Of a stretch of 64,000 bases of DNA, positions 8,407 through 17,304 are shown one piece after another. The position numbers and the translations under genes are program-made. Numbering within the stretch: position 1 is the stretch's first letter; every line of letters begins with the position of its first letter. Below the pieces are notes generated by a model that was not told the origin of the DNA, ran no database searches, and saw nothing but the letters and a program-made list of their open reading frames with translations. This DNA is from Pelotalea chapellei (GTDB lineage Bacteria; Desulfobacterota; Desulfuromonadia; Geobacterales; Pseudopelobacteraceae), in NCBI RefSeq assembly GCF_018531195.1, contig NZ_JAHDYS010000009.1:62001-126000 (forward strand), given 5' to 3'.

Positions 8407-10950
8407 TCACCTTTTCACCCCTTTACCCCCTTGCCTCTTCCCGTCTTCCGACATTCCAAAAAAACTTTCCATTCTTTTAAAAATGTCACCCGAATCCCCG
8501 GTTGTCAGCGTCACCTTCGGTAATGATCTCAGGAAAATCTTGCCATAGCCTTTGGTGGTGATGCGCCGATCCAGGATAAGCACTGCACCGCGATCGCTGC
8601 GGCTGCGGATCAGCCGGCCGAAACCCTGGCGAAATTTGATCACTGCCTGGGGCACGGAAAAATCGCGAAAAGAATCCCCTCCCGTGGCGTCGATTTGCTC
8701 GGAACGTGCCTGCTGTACCGGTTCCGTGGGAACCTGAAAAGGGAGCCGGGCCATGATCACCAGCCGCAGCGCCTCCCCTTTTACATCGACCCCCTCCCAA
8801 AAGGAATCGGTGCCGAAAAGTACGGCGTTACCCTCCTTGCGGAAATGGGCCAGAAGCGCGTGCCGCCCGATTTCGCCCTGTTTGAGTGTCGCCAGGCCGA
8901 GTCGGGCCAGATCCGGTGCCAGGGCAGCGTAGGTTTTGTTGAGCAGGTCGTAGGAGGTGAAGAGGATGAACGCGCCACCCCTGGAAATGGCACAGGCCTG
9001 CAGGATGCGCTCTTCCAGCGCAGTGCGGTACCCCGGAGCAGTCGGTTCAGGCATGTCATCAGGAACTGAAACAAAGGCTTGTGAATCATAATCAAAGGGG
9101 GACGCGAGCTGCAGCTCGGCCAGGCGGTCTTTCGGCAGCAGGCCGAAGCCGGAACGTTTCTTGAGGTACTTGAAGTCACCGCCGATCGTCAGGGTGGCAG
9201 AGGTGACAATGATGGTTTTGAGTTTGTCCAGGATCGTTTCCTTGACCTGGCCCGAGATATCCAGCGGTGCAGCGCAGAGCCTCGCCTGGATGCCGCGAGA
9301 GTTGCGGTTGACCTCCAGCCAGCGGCAATACCCTTCGGCATCGGCACTGCAGAACAGCAGGCTGTCCACCATGGCCTGCAGGCGCCCTTCGATGCCGGCT
9401 ATATCGACCAGCTGATCTGTCAGCCGTTCGCGCACCTTGTCCGGCAGCCCCTCACAGCGGCGATTAAGGGTGCGGAGAGCCGAGGTGTACTCGCCGATGG
9501 CGTCAGCCAGAACATGCAGCCGTTGGCGGCACTCCTGCCAGAACGCGCTCTTTTCAATGGCCGGGGTAATGCGTAATTTCTGTTCCCTGCCAGGGGCATT
9601 GCCGGTCTCGTGTTCCACGGCAAGCGCCAGCCAGTCCATGGTGGTTTCAGTCAGACCGGCAAGATCGTGGGCCTTGGGAAGCAGGTGGGTTTCCAGCAGT
9701 CCGGACAGCTCGTTGTACAGCGCGTCGAGCGATTCCGGCAGGTCGCGGGCCAGCCGGTTGGAGATGATTGTCAGCAGTCCGCTGCGATTGGCTTTTGCCG
9801 GCACCAGGCGGTGCAGTTGCTTGAGGATACCGCCCCGGGAGATCATCAGCGACAGGTGGCTGGTAGCCACATCCTCCAGGTGATGCCCCTCATCGAAGAT
9901 CAGGCGGGTAAATGGGGGCAGGATTGCGGTGGCATCATACCCGGTCTCCTTGCGCAGAACGATGTCTGACAGCAGCAGGGCATGGTTGGCAACAAGAATT
10001 TTGGCGGCCGAGGCTTCTCGCCGGGCACGGTAAAAGAAACAGTGATTGAAGTGTTTGCAGCGCGAACGGCCGCATTGGTCGGCTTCGCAGCAGACCTCTT
10101 CCCAGGTGCCGGAATGCGGGGTGAAGGTCAGGCCGCTCTTGCAGCCATCAGCCGCAGATTTGCTCCAGTCGATGATCGCAGTCAGTTCGGCTGACGACTC
10201 GTCCGGAAACAGGCTCGGCTCAGCCTCCGCATTTTCCAGCTTCCGCAGGCAGGCATAGTTGCTGCGCCCCTTGATCAGCGCCGCTTTGAACTCTACGTTT
10301 GTGTGGCGGGCCAGAAAAGGAAGGTCTTTTTTGATCAACTGCTCCTGAAGATTGATCGTGTTTGTCGAAATGACCACGCGCTCGTTGTTGCGCACTGCCC
10401 AGAGGATGGAAGGCACCAGGTAGGCAAGCGATTTTCCGGTGCCGGTGCCTGCTTCGACCAGCACAACACGATCATGGTTGAACGCCTCGGAGACGGCCGA
10501 GGCCATGGCCATCTGTTCATCGCGCTGTTCGTACCCTTTCAGGTTGGAGGCCAGCACTCCCTCGGCACCGAAGATACGGCTGATTTCATCGAGAGAGAGC
10601 TTTTCTCCTTTTTTTTCCGCAAAGGGGGTCACTACCTGGTAGCAACGGGTACAGGCATTATCCACGATGGAGCAGCCGATCCCCTGGTTGCCGCAGACAG
10701 AAGCGATATCCATGTCTGCGGCCGAGGGTGTCAGGTCGCCGGAGGGGTGATTATGGATGACAACGTCGCCACAGGCGGCACGGGAAAGGATGGCCGGGAC
10801 GGCCATTTTGCTGCCCCTGGCAATGGTCTCCACTTCGTAGACAATTCCCTCAACGTTAGTATGGCCGATAAAAAAAACTTCATTGCCCGCGGCACGGGTG
10901 ATCTCGTGGCGTATCAGCAGCAGTGCATCTTCTGTAAAAAAATTATTCAT
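8407..10950 (-). CDS. JAMM-domain / DinG (XPD-like) helicase fusion protein
   Basis: 847 residues. Residues 1-110 form a JAB/MPN (RadC-like) domain with an intact zinc-protease motif: E24, H66-x-H68, then S76 and D79 (HxHx7SxxD). The rest is a superfamily-2 DinG/XPD helicase: a Q-like motif near 142, Walker A AGTGTGKS (167-174), DEGH box (353-356), and motif VI GFGRLIRSRSDRG near the C-terminus. Between Walker A and DEGH lies a cysteine cluster (C234, C287/C288, C293, C298, C304) of the kind that holds the 4Fe-4S cluster. DinG proteins unwind DNA and resolve R-loops. Fusion to a JAMM domain is unusual and suggests isopeptidase or nucleotide-modifying activity tied to unwinding, but that is inference. 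It follows the transporter genes on the minus strand after 51 nt. Confidence 0.88.
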   Translation of the reverse strand: MNNFFTEDALLLIRHEITRAAGNEVFFIGHTNVEGIVYEVETIARGSKMAVPAILSRAACGDVVIHNHPSGDLTPSAADMDIASVCGNQGIGCSIVDNACTRCYQVVTPFAEKKGEKLSLDEISRIFGAEGVLASNLKGYEQRDEQMAMASAVSEAFNHDRVVLVEAGTGTGKSLAYLVPSILWAVRNNERVVISTNTINLQEQLIKKDLPFLARHTNVEFKAALIKGRSNYACLRKLENAEAEPSLFPDESSAELTAIIDWSKSAADGCKSGLTFTPHSGTWEEVCCEADQCGRSRCKHFNHCFFYRARREASAAKILVANHALLLSDIVLRKETGYDATAILPPFTRLIFDEGHHLEDVATSHLSLMISRGGILKQLHRLVPAKANRSGLLTIISNRLARDLPESLDALYNELSGLLETHLLPKAHDLAGLTETTMDWLALAVEHETGNAPGREQKLRITPAIEKSAFWQECRQRLHVLADAIGEYTSALRTLNRRCEGLPDKVRERLTDQLVDIAGIEGRLQAMVDSLLFCSADAEGYCRWLEVNRNSRGIQARLCAAPLDISGQVKETILDKLKTIIVTSATLTIGGDFKYLKKRSGFGLLPKDRLAELQLASPFDYDSQAFVSVPDDMPEPTAPGYRTALEERILQACAISRGGAFILFTSYDLLNKTYAALAPDLARLGLATLKQGEIGRHALLAHFRKEGNAVLFGTDSFWEGVDVKGEALRLVIMARLPFQVPTEPVQQARSEQIDATGGDSFRDFSVPQAVIKFRQGFGRLIRSRSDRGAVLILDRRITTKGYGKIFLRSLPKVTLTTGDSGDIFKRMESFFGMSEDGKRQGGKGVKR

Positions 10951-11001
10951 TGGGGATCAGGCTCTTTCACTGCAGAGGAAAACCTTTGGTTGGGGGTAAT
11001 A

Positions 11002-11520
11002 TCAGTTGATCAGCAGGCCGGTAAGCCCTGCGCCGAGAATGACCAGCATGGGGCTGACTTTGGTCCACTTGAAGATGGCAAAACCGATTGCCATGATGAT
11101 GAGTTCCTTGGCGCCGGAGAGGGAGGAAACTCCCAGGTTCCAGGCAGCGGCCGCCACCAGCCCGACTACCGCAGGCAGCAGGCCGTCCAGGGTGCCTTTG
11201 ATGAGGTCGATCCTTTTCAGGCGATGGTAGTTGCGCCCTACTATCAGCATCAGCACAACGCAAGGGATGAAGATGAACACCGTTGCCACCAGCCCACCCA
11301 GGAACCCGCCGGCTCTGAAGCCGGTGAAGGTGGCCAGCATGGCCAGCGGTCCGGGGGTCAACTGGGAAAGTGCCAGACCATCCAGGAATTGCCGCAGGGT
11401 CAGCCAGCGGTACTGCTCCACCATGATATGGTTCAGCAGCGGAATCAGGACATAGCCGCCGCCAACGAAGACCAGGCCGATACGCAGGTAGATCCATGCC
11501 AGGGAAACGAGCGAGGTCAT
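11002..11520 (-). CDS. chromate transporter family protein, second half-size subunit
   Basis: 172 residues with about five or six transmembrane helices, one CHR domain. The family signature region FVGGGYVLIPLL near the N-terminus and SQLTPGPLAML (about residues 50-60) are present. Single-domain CHR proteins work in pairs with antiparallel topology; the partner is the gene immediately upstream, with which it shares a TGATG stop/start junction. The family exports chromate, or takes up sulfate-like anions in some members; the true substrate here is not known. Confidence 0.85.
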   Translation of the reverse strand: MTSLVSLAWIYLRIGLVFVGGGYVLIPLLNHIMVEQYRWLTLRQFLDGLALSQLTPGPLAMLATFTGFRAGGFLGGLVATVFIFIPCVVLMLIVGRNYHRLKRIDLIKGTLDGLLPAVVGLVAAAAWNLGVSSLSGAKELIIMAIGFAIFKWTKVSPMLVILGAGLTGLLIN

Positions 11521-12089
11521 CAGGCATTCTCCCTGCGATAGAGGCTCATGCCAAGGGACCAGAGCGCTGCAGCCAGCAGTACCCAGGCGGCATTGAAGTT
11601 GAGCAGCACTGTTGCGCCAAAGGCCGCCAGGGCCATCAGGGCGCCGTTTGCACCTTTGATCTGTTTGCGCCCCATGTCGATGGCCACCACCACGATGAGG
11701 CTGATAATGACCGGATTGGTTCCCCTGAGGGCAGCCTGGAGCTGGGGCAGTTTGTTGTAGGTGAAATAGATCCAGGAGAGAAGGGACACCAGCAGGAAGG
11801 AGGGCAGAATGAAGCCGACAGCCGCAGTAACACCGCCGCGAATGCCCCGAAGATGGTGACCGGTAAACGTGCAGACATTCAGGGAAAAAGGACCAAGGAT
11901 CTGGCCGAAGGCCAGGCCGTGCAGAAACTCTTCTGAAGAAATCCAGTTCTTTTCATGGACACAGATGCGCTCCACCAGGGCTACGATGGCCATGCCGCCG
12001 CCGAAGCCGGTCAACCCGATCTTGACAAATGTCAGAAAGATTTCTTTCAGGCTGACCGGCTTTGATTTGTTCATGGTAATGGGAGTCAC
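11520..12089 (-). CDS. chromate transporter family protein, first half-size subunit
   Basis: 189 residues. One CHR domain with the signature GLTGFGGGMAIVALVE (about residues 22-37) and a FGQILGPFSLN segment matching the second conserved motif. About five or six membrane helices. It overlaps the next gene by one base and starts 10 nt after the rimO stop. Together the two genes make the split (short-chain) version of the 400-residue ChrA protein. Being in a row with yajQ and rimO is probably operon hitch-hiking rather than a functional link. Confidence 0.85.
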   Translation of the reverse strand: MTPITMNKSKPVSLKEIFLTFVKIGLTGFGGGMAIVALVERICVHEKNWISSEEFLHGLAFGQILGPFSLNVCTFTGHHLRGIRGGVTAAVGFILPSFLLVSLLSWIYFTYNKLPQLQAALRGTNPVIISLIVVVAIDMGRKQIKGANGALMALAAFGATVLLNFNAAWVLLAAALWSLGMSLYRRENA

Positions 12090-12099
12090 TGAGGGGGCG

Positions 12100-13443
12100 C
12101 TAGACCATTTCTCCGATCAGATCGTAATCGGACGAGTCGGTGAACCTGATGGTGACGATGTCACCAACATCGGCGGTGCCGGAGGTTATGTATACCTGGC
12201 CATCGATATCAGGCGCCTGGCGGGATGAGCGGCCCTTGAGAAGCAGTTCGGTCTCCTCGCTGTAACCTTCGACTATGACCTGTTCAGTCTGGTCGATCAG
12301 CGCACGGTTACGGCGGAAAGAGAGGCGTGCCTGGGCCCGCATCAGCTTGCGGTAGCGCTCGCGCTTGATGCGCTCGGAAACCTGTTCAGCCATGTCGGCA
12401 GCAGGTGTGCCCTCTTCCCGTGAATAACAGAAGACTCCCAGGCGGTCGAATTGTGCCTGCTCCACAAAGTGCATCAGGGTGCTGAAATCTTCAGCGGTTT
12501 CGCCAGGGAAACCTACGATCAGCGACGTCCGCAGGGAAATGCTCGGGATCTCGTGGCGTAGCTTGGCGATGAGGTCTCGTATCTGCTGCTCTGAACTTCT
12601 GCGTTTCATCCGTTGCAGGACCGGATCACTGATGTGCTGAATCGGGATATCCAGGTATTTGCAGATCTTCGGTTCGTCACGGATCAGGGCGATCAAACTA
12701 TCGCTGATGCCGTCGGGATAGGCGTACAGCAGGCGTATCCATTGAATACCTTCAATTGTAACCAGTCGGCGCAGCAGGGTTTCCAGGGTGGTGCCGTCTC
12801 CCATGTCGCTGCCGTAGCGGGTAATGTCCTGGGAGATGATGTTGAGTTCCTTGACGCCTCTGGCTGCAAGTTTCTCCGCCTCAGCCACGAGGGCTTCAAC
12901 AGGGCGTGAGCGGTAAGCACCGCGCAGTTTGGGGATGATGCAGTAGGAACAGCAGTTGGAGCATCCTTCACCGATCTTGAGGAAAGAGTACCAGCCGGGT
13001 GAAGAATTGAGGCGTGGCAGGTTTTCATCATAAACATAATCGGGATCACCGATGTATCGCAGCTGTTCAGTTGTGCCCGCTTTTTCTGCGAGTATTTCTG
13101 CGATACGGGGATAATCTCCGGTGCCTATGAAAATATCAACCTCAGGCAGTTCCTTGGCCAGCTCATCCTGGTAGCGCTGGGGAAGGCACCCGGACACGAT
13201 CAGTGTGTGACAGTGGCCATCGTGCTTGCGCTCGGCGAGGTCAAGGATGGCATCGATGCTCTCCTGTTTGGCCTCCTTGATGAAGGAACAGGTGTTGACG
13301 ATGATGACATCAGCCTCTTTCTCGTTGGTGGTGATCTCGTATTCCTCCCGGGAGAGGACTCCCAGCATGACCTCGGCATCCACGAGATTTTTGGGGCACC
13401 CCAGGCTGACCATGCTGACTTTCTGTTTTACGCTTTCGCTCAA
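12100..13443 (-). CDS. rimO: ribosomal protein S12 methylthiotransferase RimO
   Basis: 447 residues, the normal size. The protein adds a methylthio group to the conserved aspartate of ribosomal protein S12. The N-terminal UPF0004 domain starts with [13 protein letters not shown], and its three cysteines bind the auxiliary cluster. The radical SAM CxxxCxxC motif is CSNCCSYC in the middle. The C-terminal TRAM domain begins about residue 380 ([13 protein letters not shown]). MiaB, the tRNA homologue, is excluded by the SLGCPKN variant and by the length of the TRAM region. It lies 13 nt downstream of yajQ on the minus strand. Confidence 0.95.
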   Translation of the reverse strand: MSESVKQKVSMVSLGCPKNLVDAEVMLGVLSREEYEITTNEKEADVIIVNTCSFIKEAKQESIDAILDLAERKHDGHCHTLIVSGCLPQRYQDELAKELPEVDIFIGTGDYPRIAEILAEKAGTTEQLRYIGDPDYVYDENLPRLNSSPGWYSFLKIGEGCSNCCSYCIIPKLRGAYRSRPVEALVAEAEKLAARGVKELNIISQDITRYGSDMGDGTTLETLLRRLVTIEGIQWIRLLYAYPDGISDSLIALIRDEPKICKYLDIPIQHISDPVLQRMKRRSSEQQIRDLIAKLRHEIPSISLRTSLIVGFPGETAEDFSTLMHFVEQAQFDRLGVFCYSREEGTPAADMAEQVSERIKRERYRKLMRAQARLSFRRNRALIDQTEQVIVEGYSEETELLLKGRSSRQAPDIDGQVYITSGTADVGDIVTIRFTDSSDYDLIGEMV

Positions 13444-13456
13444 AATTTCCCTCGTA

Positions 13457-13942
13457 TTAATCCCTGAAGTTGGTGAACTGCATTTCTACGTCCAGATCCT
13501 TGCCCTTTAAAAGCTGGATTGCATCCTGCAGGTCATCCCGGTTCTTACCGGTAACCCGTACCTGATCATCCTGAATCTGGGCTTGAACTTTTAGTTTGCT
13601 TTCTTTTATGACGGCGATGATCTCCTTGGCTTTTTCCTTGGAGATCCCTTGCTGAACCGTGATTATCTGGCGCACCATCCCTCCTGAAGATGGTTCGACC
13701 TTGCCATATTGCAAGGCTTTAATGGAAATGTTGCGCTTGAGGAACTTGGACTGGAGCACATCGATGACTGCTTTCAGCTTGTAATCATCGTCGGCCAGCA
13801 CTTTGACCGCATCATTTTCCTGTTTGATCTCACTCTTGGAACCCTTGAAATCGTAACGTTGCCCGATCTCCTTGATGGCCTGGTTAACGGCATTATCAAC
13901 TTCCTGCATGTCAACTTTTGAAACGATGTCAAATGACGGCAT
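13457..13942 (-). CDS. yajQ: YajQ family cyclic-di-GMP-binding protein
   Basis: 161 residues from the ATG at 13942, which has GGAGG 5 nt upstream; a longer in-frame start at 13987 lacks support. The sequence [22 protein letters not shown], with its partner KRYDFKG-type segment ([12 protein letters not shown]), is diagnostic of this family of two-domain ferredoxin-like proteins. Some members bind c-di-GMP and act with a transcription factor; others bind nucleotides or RNA. It is the first gene of the yajQ-rimO-transporter-dinG row. Confidence 0.93.
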   Translation of the reverse strand: MPSFDIVSKVDMQEVDNAVNQAIKEIGQRYDFKGSKSEIKQENDAVKVLADDDYKLKAVIDVLQSKFLKRNISIKALQYGKVEPSSGGMVRQIITVQQGISKEKAKEIIAVIKESKLKVQAQIQDDQVRVTGKNRDDLQDAIQLLKGKDLDVEMQFTNFRD

Positions 13943-14071
13943 TTTATCCTCCGGAAGAATAAGTTGCAGAGACTGCGAAGGCATCATGAGAAAAGAGGAG
14001 GTGATGAGAGGAAGGCAAAAGCACTGCTTTTGATGCTTCGTGATGTTCTCCGTGTCCCTGCGGTCCAGAAT

Positions 14072-14794
14072 CTATGGTTTGATGATTTCAACCCCTTTGG
14101 GGATTTTGAAGCTGAACCTGCTGTTGTCAATCCCTTTGTTGACCCGGGTGCGGCTATAGTCGATGCGGGTTTCGTTGCCGCCGGCATCGTATATGATTGA
14201 GGCAACGATGGGAAAGATATTCGTGACACTTCCATTCTTGACAAATCGCTCCACCGCCTCGGCAGAGATTGTTAGACGCAACTTTGACAGTATGGGGGAG
14301 GGGGTTTTGGGTGTCAGGTCGAGATGGTAATTGCCGGCTGCGTCCCGTTGTTCCCTGGCAAAGGAAATATTGAAATCACGCGTGACGTTACCCAGTCCGG
14401 TCAGATATGAAAGGGCGATGGAGTTGCCGCCTTTGAACATGGCGACTACCGGCGAAACCATGACCTGCTTGTTCTCGGGAAGATAAAACCAGACCTGCTT
14501 GCCATCGGAGATGATCTGTTGAGGCGGCTTTGTGTAATTGAAGCGGAACATGGAGGAGGAGGGTGAAGGGCGCTTCAGCAGTACCTCTCCGTTTCCCAGT
14601 TGCTCCCGCTTGACTGATGTAATCACCGTTTTCTGGCGGAAATCAGCCTGCACGTCATGAAGAGAAGCATAACTCTTCTCCAGGGCGGCGACCACATCTT
14701 TCAGGGCGGCCGGTTTCTCCGCCGACCAGGCTGGACAAGCGAAAACAAGCAGAAAGAAGAACAGCAGATTCTGTCTCAAAGCAATTCTCCTCAT
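14072..14794 (-). CDS. LolA-like outer-membrane lipoprotein carrier, copy 2
   Basis: 240 residues with an N-terminal signal peptide (hydrophobic core about residues 9-20, cleavage likely after WSA). The mature part matches the LolA beta-barrel fold: VVAALEKSYASLHDVQADFRQKT, then PPQQIISDGKQVWFYLPENKQVMV. LolA shuttles lipoproteins through the periplasm from LolCDE to the outer membrane. It is a paralogue of the gene just upstream, which it overlaps by 4 nt. One of the two may have another hydrophobic cargo. RAT-like C-terminal tail: FKIPKGVEIIKP. Confidence 0.8.
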   Translation of the reverse strand: MRRIALRQNLLFFFLLVFACPAWSAEKPAALKDVVAALEKSYASLHDVQADFRQKTVITSVKREQLGNGEVLLKRPSPSSSMFRFNYTKPPQQIISDGKQVWFYLPENKQVMVSPVVAMFKGGNSIALSYLTGLGNVTRDFNISFAREQRDAAGNYHLDLTPKTPSPILSKLRLTISAEAVERFVKNGSVTNIFPIVASIIYDAGGNETRIDYSRTRVNKGIDNSRFSFKIPKGVEIIKP

Positions 14795-15654
14795 CGGGGC
14801 AGGTTCTTGTCCGATGGCCGTACTACCTGGGCATCTGCGGGAATGATGAAATTGAATTCAGTGCGCGGAATGCGGTTGTTAATCCTGATGTTGCTGAATT
14901 CCATTGTCACGATTGTTCCATCGTGACCCTCTACCGTGGAGGATAACACTGGAAACAGGTTTGATTGGGGAACTCCGAATGCTCCCAGTGGAGCCAGTGG
15001 GCCAGTTTTGGCAGCTGGTGATCCGGGCCGGTTTGTTGGAGGCGCGGTTGGGGTACTTCCTTTGGCGGCGGTCCTGGCCACAACACTGTCACGGTCAACC
15101 ACCAGCAAAATCCGACGGGTGTTGAGCATTGAACGTCGTGGATTGAGTTCCAGCACGTAGTTACCGGCGGCATCGTACATGCCGGGAGCAAAATTGATCT
15201 GAAAATCTTTTGAAATTCGTCCCAAGCCCTGCAGGAAGTTGACGGATGGGTCGTTGTTGGGACTCAGGCTGCGGCGGTCATAGAGAAAACTGACATCGCT
15301 AAGGATTACCTGCCGGTTTTCCGGAAGATAAATCCACATGGAGCGCCCATCACTGACTATTTCCTGCCGCGCTGGCCGATAATACTCAAAACGGAACATG
15401 AGTGGCTGGCCGTCTGAAGGCATTCTGACGCTTACCCGGCCATCACCGCGCATTTCCCGGCGATCAGTGGAGAGCTGGGTGCGCTGAAAAAAATCTGCCG
15501 TAAAATCACTGATCGGTGCATGCCCGCTGTTGTCCTGCTGAAAAGCTTTTTCAACAGCTGCAATGACATCGTTCAGTCCGGCATTCATGGTGGCTGCAGA
15601 AGCCCAGGTCCATGAACAAAGCAGCAGGGCCATAGCCAGCATGATTCGTCTCAT
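14791..15654 (-). CDS. LolA-like outer-membrane lipoprotein carrier, copy 1, with proline-rich insert
   Basis: 287 residues: signal peptide (cleavage likely after ASA at about residue 20) and a LolA-type barrel (DFTADFFQRTQLSTDRREMRG; RQEIVSDGRSMWIYLPENRQ). It differs from its neighbour in having about 40 extra residues rich in P, A, T and G between about 200 and 235 (TPTAPPTNRPGSPAAKTGPL). Such a flexible loop could tether a partner or be an unstructured linker. The two genes overlap and are likely co-transcribed. Which copy is the essential LolA is not visible. Confidence 0.78.
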   Translation of the reverse strand: MRRIMLAMALLLCSWTWASAATMNAGLNDVIAAVEKAFQQDNSGHAPISDFTADFFQRTQLSTDRREMRGDGRVSVRMPSDGQPLMFRFEYYRPARQEIVSDGRSMWIYLPENRQVILSDVSFLYDRRSLSPNNDPSVNFLQGLGRISKDFQINFAPGMYDAAGNYVLELNPRRSMLNTRRILLVVDRDSVVARTAAKGSTPTAPPTNRPGSPAAKTGPLAPLGAFGVPQSNLFPVLSSTVEGHDGTIVTMEFSNIRINNRIPRTEFNFIIPADAQVVRPSDKNLPR

Positions 15655-15798
15655 AGCTTTTCTCCAGGAGTCAAGGGTTTGGGATCAAGGCGCTTCGCCT
15701 CCAACGGCCTGATAGTGGAAGCGAATGTCGATTTTGCCATAAGCTTTCAGGTATCGCAACCGCCTTTTGAGGAGCTGTTCCAGCTGGATTTGGAGATT

Positions 15799-17241
15799 CT
15801 AGCCTTTCAGTTTCTTCAGCAACAGGTCGTTTACCACGGCAGGGTTTGCTTTTCCCTTGCTGGCTTTCATTACCTGTCCGACAAAGAAGCCGAGCAGCTT
15901 GTCCTTTCCACTGCGAAATTCGGCCACCTGTCCAGCTTCTCTGGCCAGCAAATCATCAATGATTGCTTCGATGGCGCTACTGTCCGATACTTGTACCAGC
16001 CCCTGTTCTTCAACGATGGTTTTGGGGTCCTTGCCGCTCTTCCAGACCTCATCGAAGACCTTTTTTGCTATTTTACCGGAGATTGTGCCCTCTTCGATCA
16101 ACCTGAGCAGGTCTGTCAGCAGGCGCGGAGTTACCGGGCATTCTTCTATGGGCAAACCGGAATCATTAAGACCGCGAATGACTTCTCCCATTATCCAGTT
16201 GGAGGCTGCCTTCGGGTTGGTCTGGAGCGCCAGGCACTCTTCGTAATACTCTGCCAAGGCCCGTGTAGCGGTGAGCACATCGGCGTCATAGGCGGGTAGA
16301 CTGTAGCTTTCCATGAAGCGCTGCTTCTTCTTTTCCGGCAGTTCCGGCAGTTCGCTGCGGCTGCGCTCCACCCATGCGGGATCAATGACCAGCGGTACAA
16401 GGTCAGGATCCGGGAAATAACGATAGTCATGGGCCTCTTCTTTGCCGCGCATCGAACGGGTGGTGCCGCTGTTCGGGTCGAACAGACGCGTTTCCTGAAC
16501 CACTGTGCCGCCATCCTCGATCAGGTCGATCTGGCGCTGGATTTCATACTCGATGGCCTGCTTCACGAACTTGAAAGAATTGACATTCTTTATTTCTGCG
16601 CGGGTGCCGAACTGTGCGGCCCCAACCGGCATGACAGACACATTTGCGTCGCAGCGGAAGCTTCCTTCTTCCATGTTGCCATCGCTGATACCAAGCCAGG
16701 TGACAATCTGGTGAAGCTGTTTCAAATAGGCCACCGCTTCGTCTGAAGTTCTCAAATCTGGGTCGGAGACAACCTCGAGGAGCGGTGTGCAGGCGCGGTT
16801 GAGGTCAACGCCGGAACCTTTTTCAAGTCCGGCGATTTCTCCGTGAACAAGTTTACCGGCGTCCTCTTCCATGTGAATACGGGTGATGCCGATACGTTTC
16901 TGGTCCTGCCCCTCCACCTGGATATCCAGCCAGCCATGCTGGCAGATCGGCTCCTCGAACTGGCTGATCTGGTACCCTTTTGGCAGGTCTGGATAAAAGT
17001 AGTTTTTGCGGGCGAAGATGCTGCGGGGGGTGATGGAACAGTTGGTCGAGAGGCCGGCCTTGATCGCGAATTCCACCACCTGCTTGTTCAATACCGGTAG
17101 TGCGCCGGGCAGTCCCAGGCAGACCGGACAAGTCTGGGAATTGGGTGACGAACCGAAGGCGGTTGAGCAGCCACAGAAAATTTTTGAATTGGTCTTGAGC
17201 TGAACGTGAACTTCGAGACCAATGACAGGTTGAAATTTCAT
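15799..17241 (-). CDS. gatB: aspartyl/glutamyl-tRNA amidotransferase subunit B
   Basis: 480 residues. The start [15 protein letters not shown] is the family signature, followed by CGCSTAFG and [19 protein letters not shown] zinc-site segments. The C-terminal GatB/YqeY tail domain (about 330-478) binds tRNA. With GatA and GatC it converts Glu-tRNA(Gln) and Asp-tRNA(Asn) to the amides. It is the last gene of gatCAB, 63 nt after gatA. The presence of the complex implies that this organism lacks, or does not rely on, a direct GlnRS and/or AsnRS. Confidence 0.97.
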   Translation of the reverse strand: MKFQPVIGLEVHVQLKTNSKIFCGCSTAFGSSPNSQTCPVCLGLPGALPVLNKQVVEFAIKAGLSTNCSITPRSIFARKNYFYPDLPKGYQISQFEEPICQHGWLDIQVEGQDQKRIGITRIHMEEDAGKLVHGEIAGLEKGSGVDLNRACTPLLEVVSDPDLRTSDEAVAYLKQLHQIVTWLGISDGNMEEGSFRCDANVSVMPVGAAQFGTRAEIKNVNSFKFVKQAIEYEIQRQIDLIEDGGTVVQETRLFDPNSGTTRSMRGKEEAHDYRYFPDPDLVPLVIDPAWVERSRSELPELPEKKKQRFMESYSLPAYDADVLTATRALAEYYEECLALQTNPKAASNWIMGEVIRGLNDSGLPIEECPVTPRLLTDLLRLIEEGTISGKIAKKVFDEVWKSGKDPKTIVEEQGLVQVSDSSAIEAIIDDLLAREAGQVAEFRSGKDKLLGFFVGQVMKASKGKANPAVVNDLLLKKLKG

Positions 17242-17304
17242 GTAACAATCTCCGGAGTTGCTTAGGTGATGATTTGTAATTGAAAATCAGGGATCGTGCT
17301 TCGC

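Noticed and set aside
8390-8435. Tandem CCCTTCAC-like units as a CRISPR or satellite array
   Set aside because: Units are short, imperfect and lack spacers; better explained as low-complexity gene end plus terminator.
10303-11541. 412-residue plus-strand frame across dinG and the transporter gene
   Set aside because: Antisense shadow of two well-supported minus-strand genes; Gln/Gly/His-rich and without motifs.
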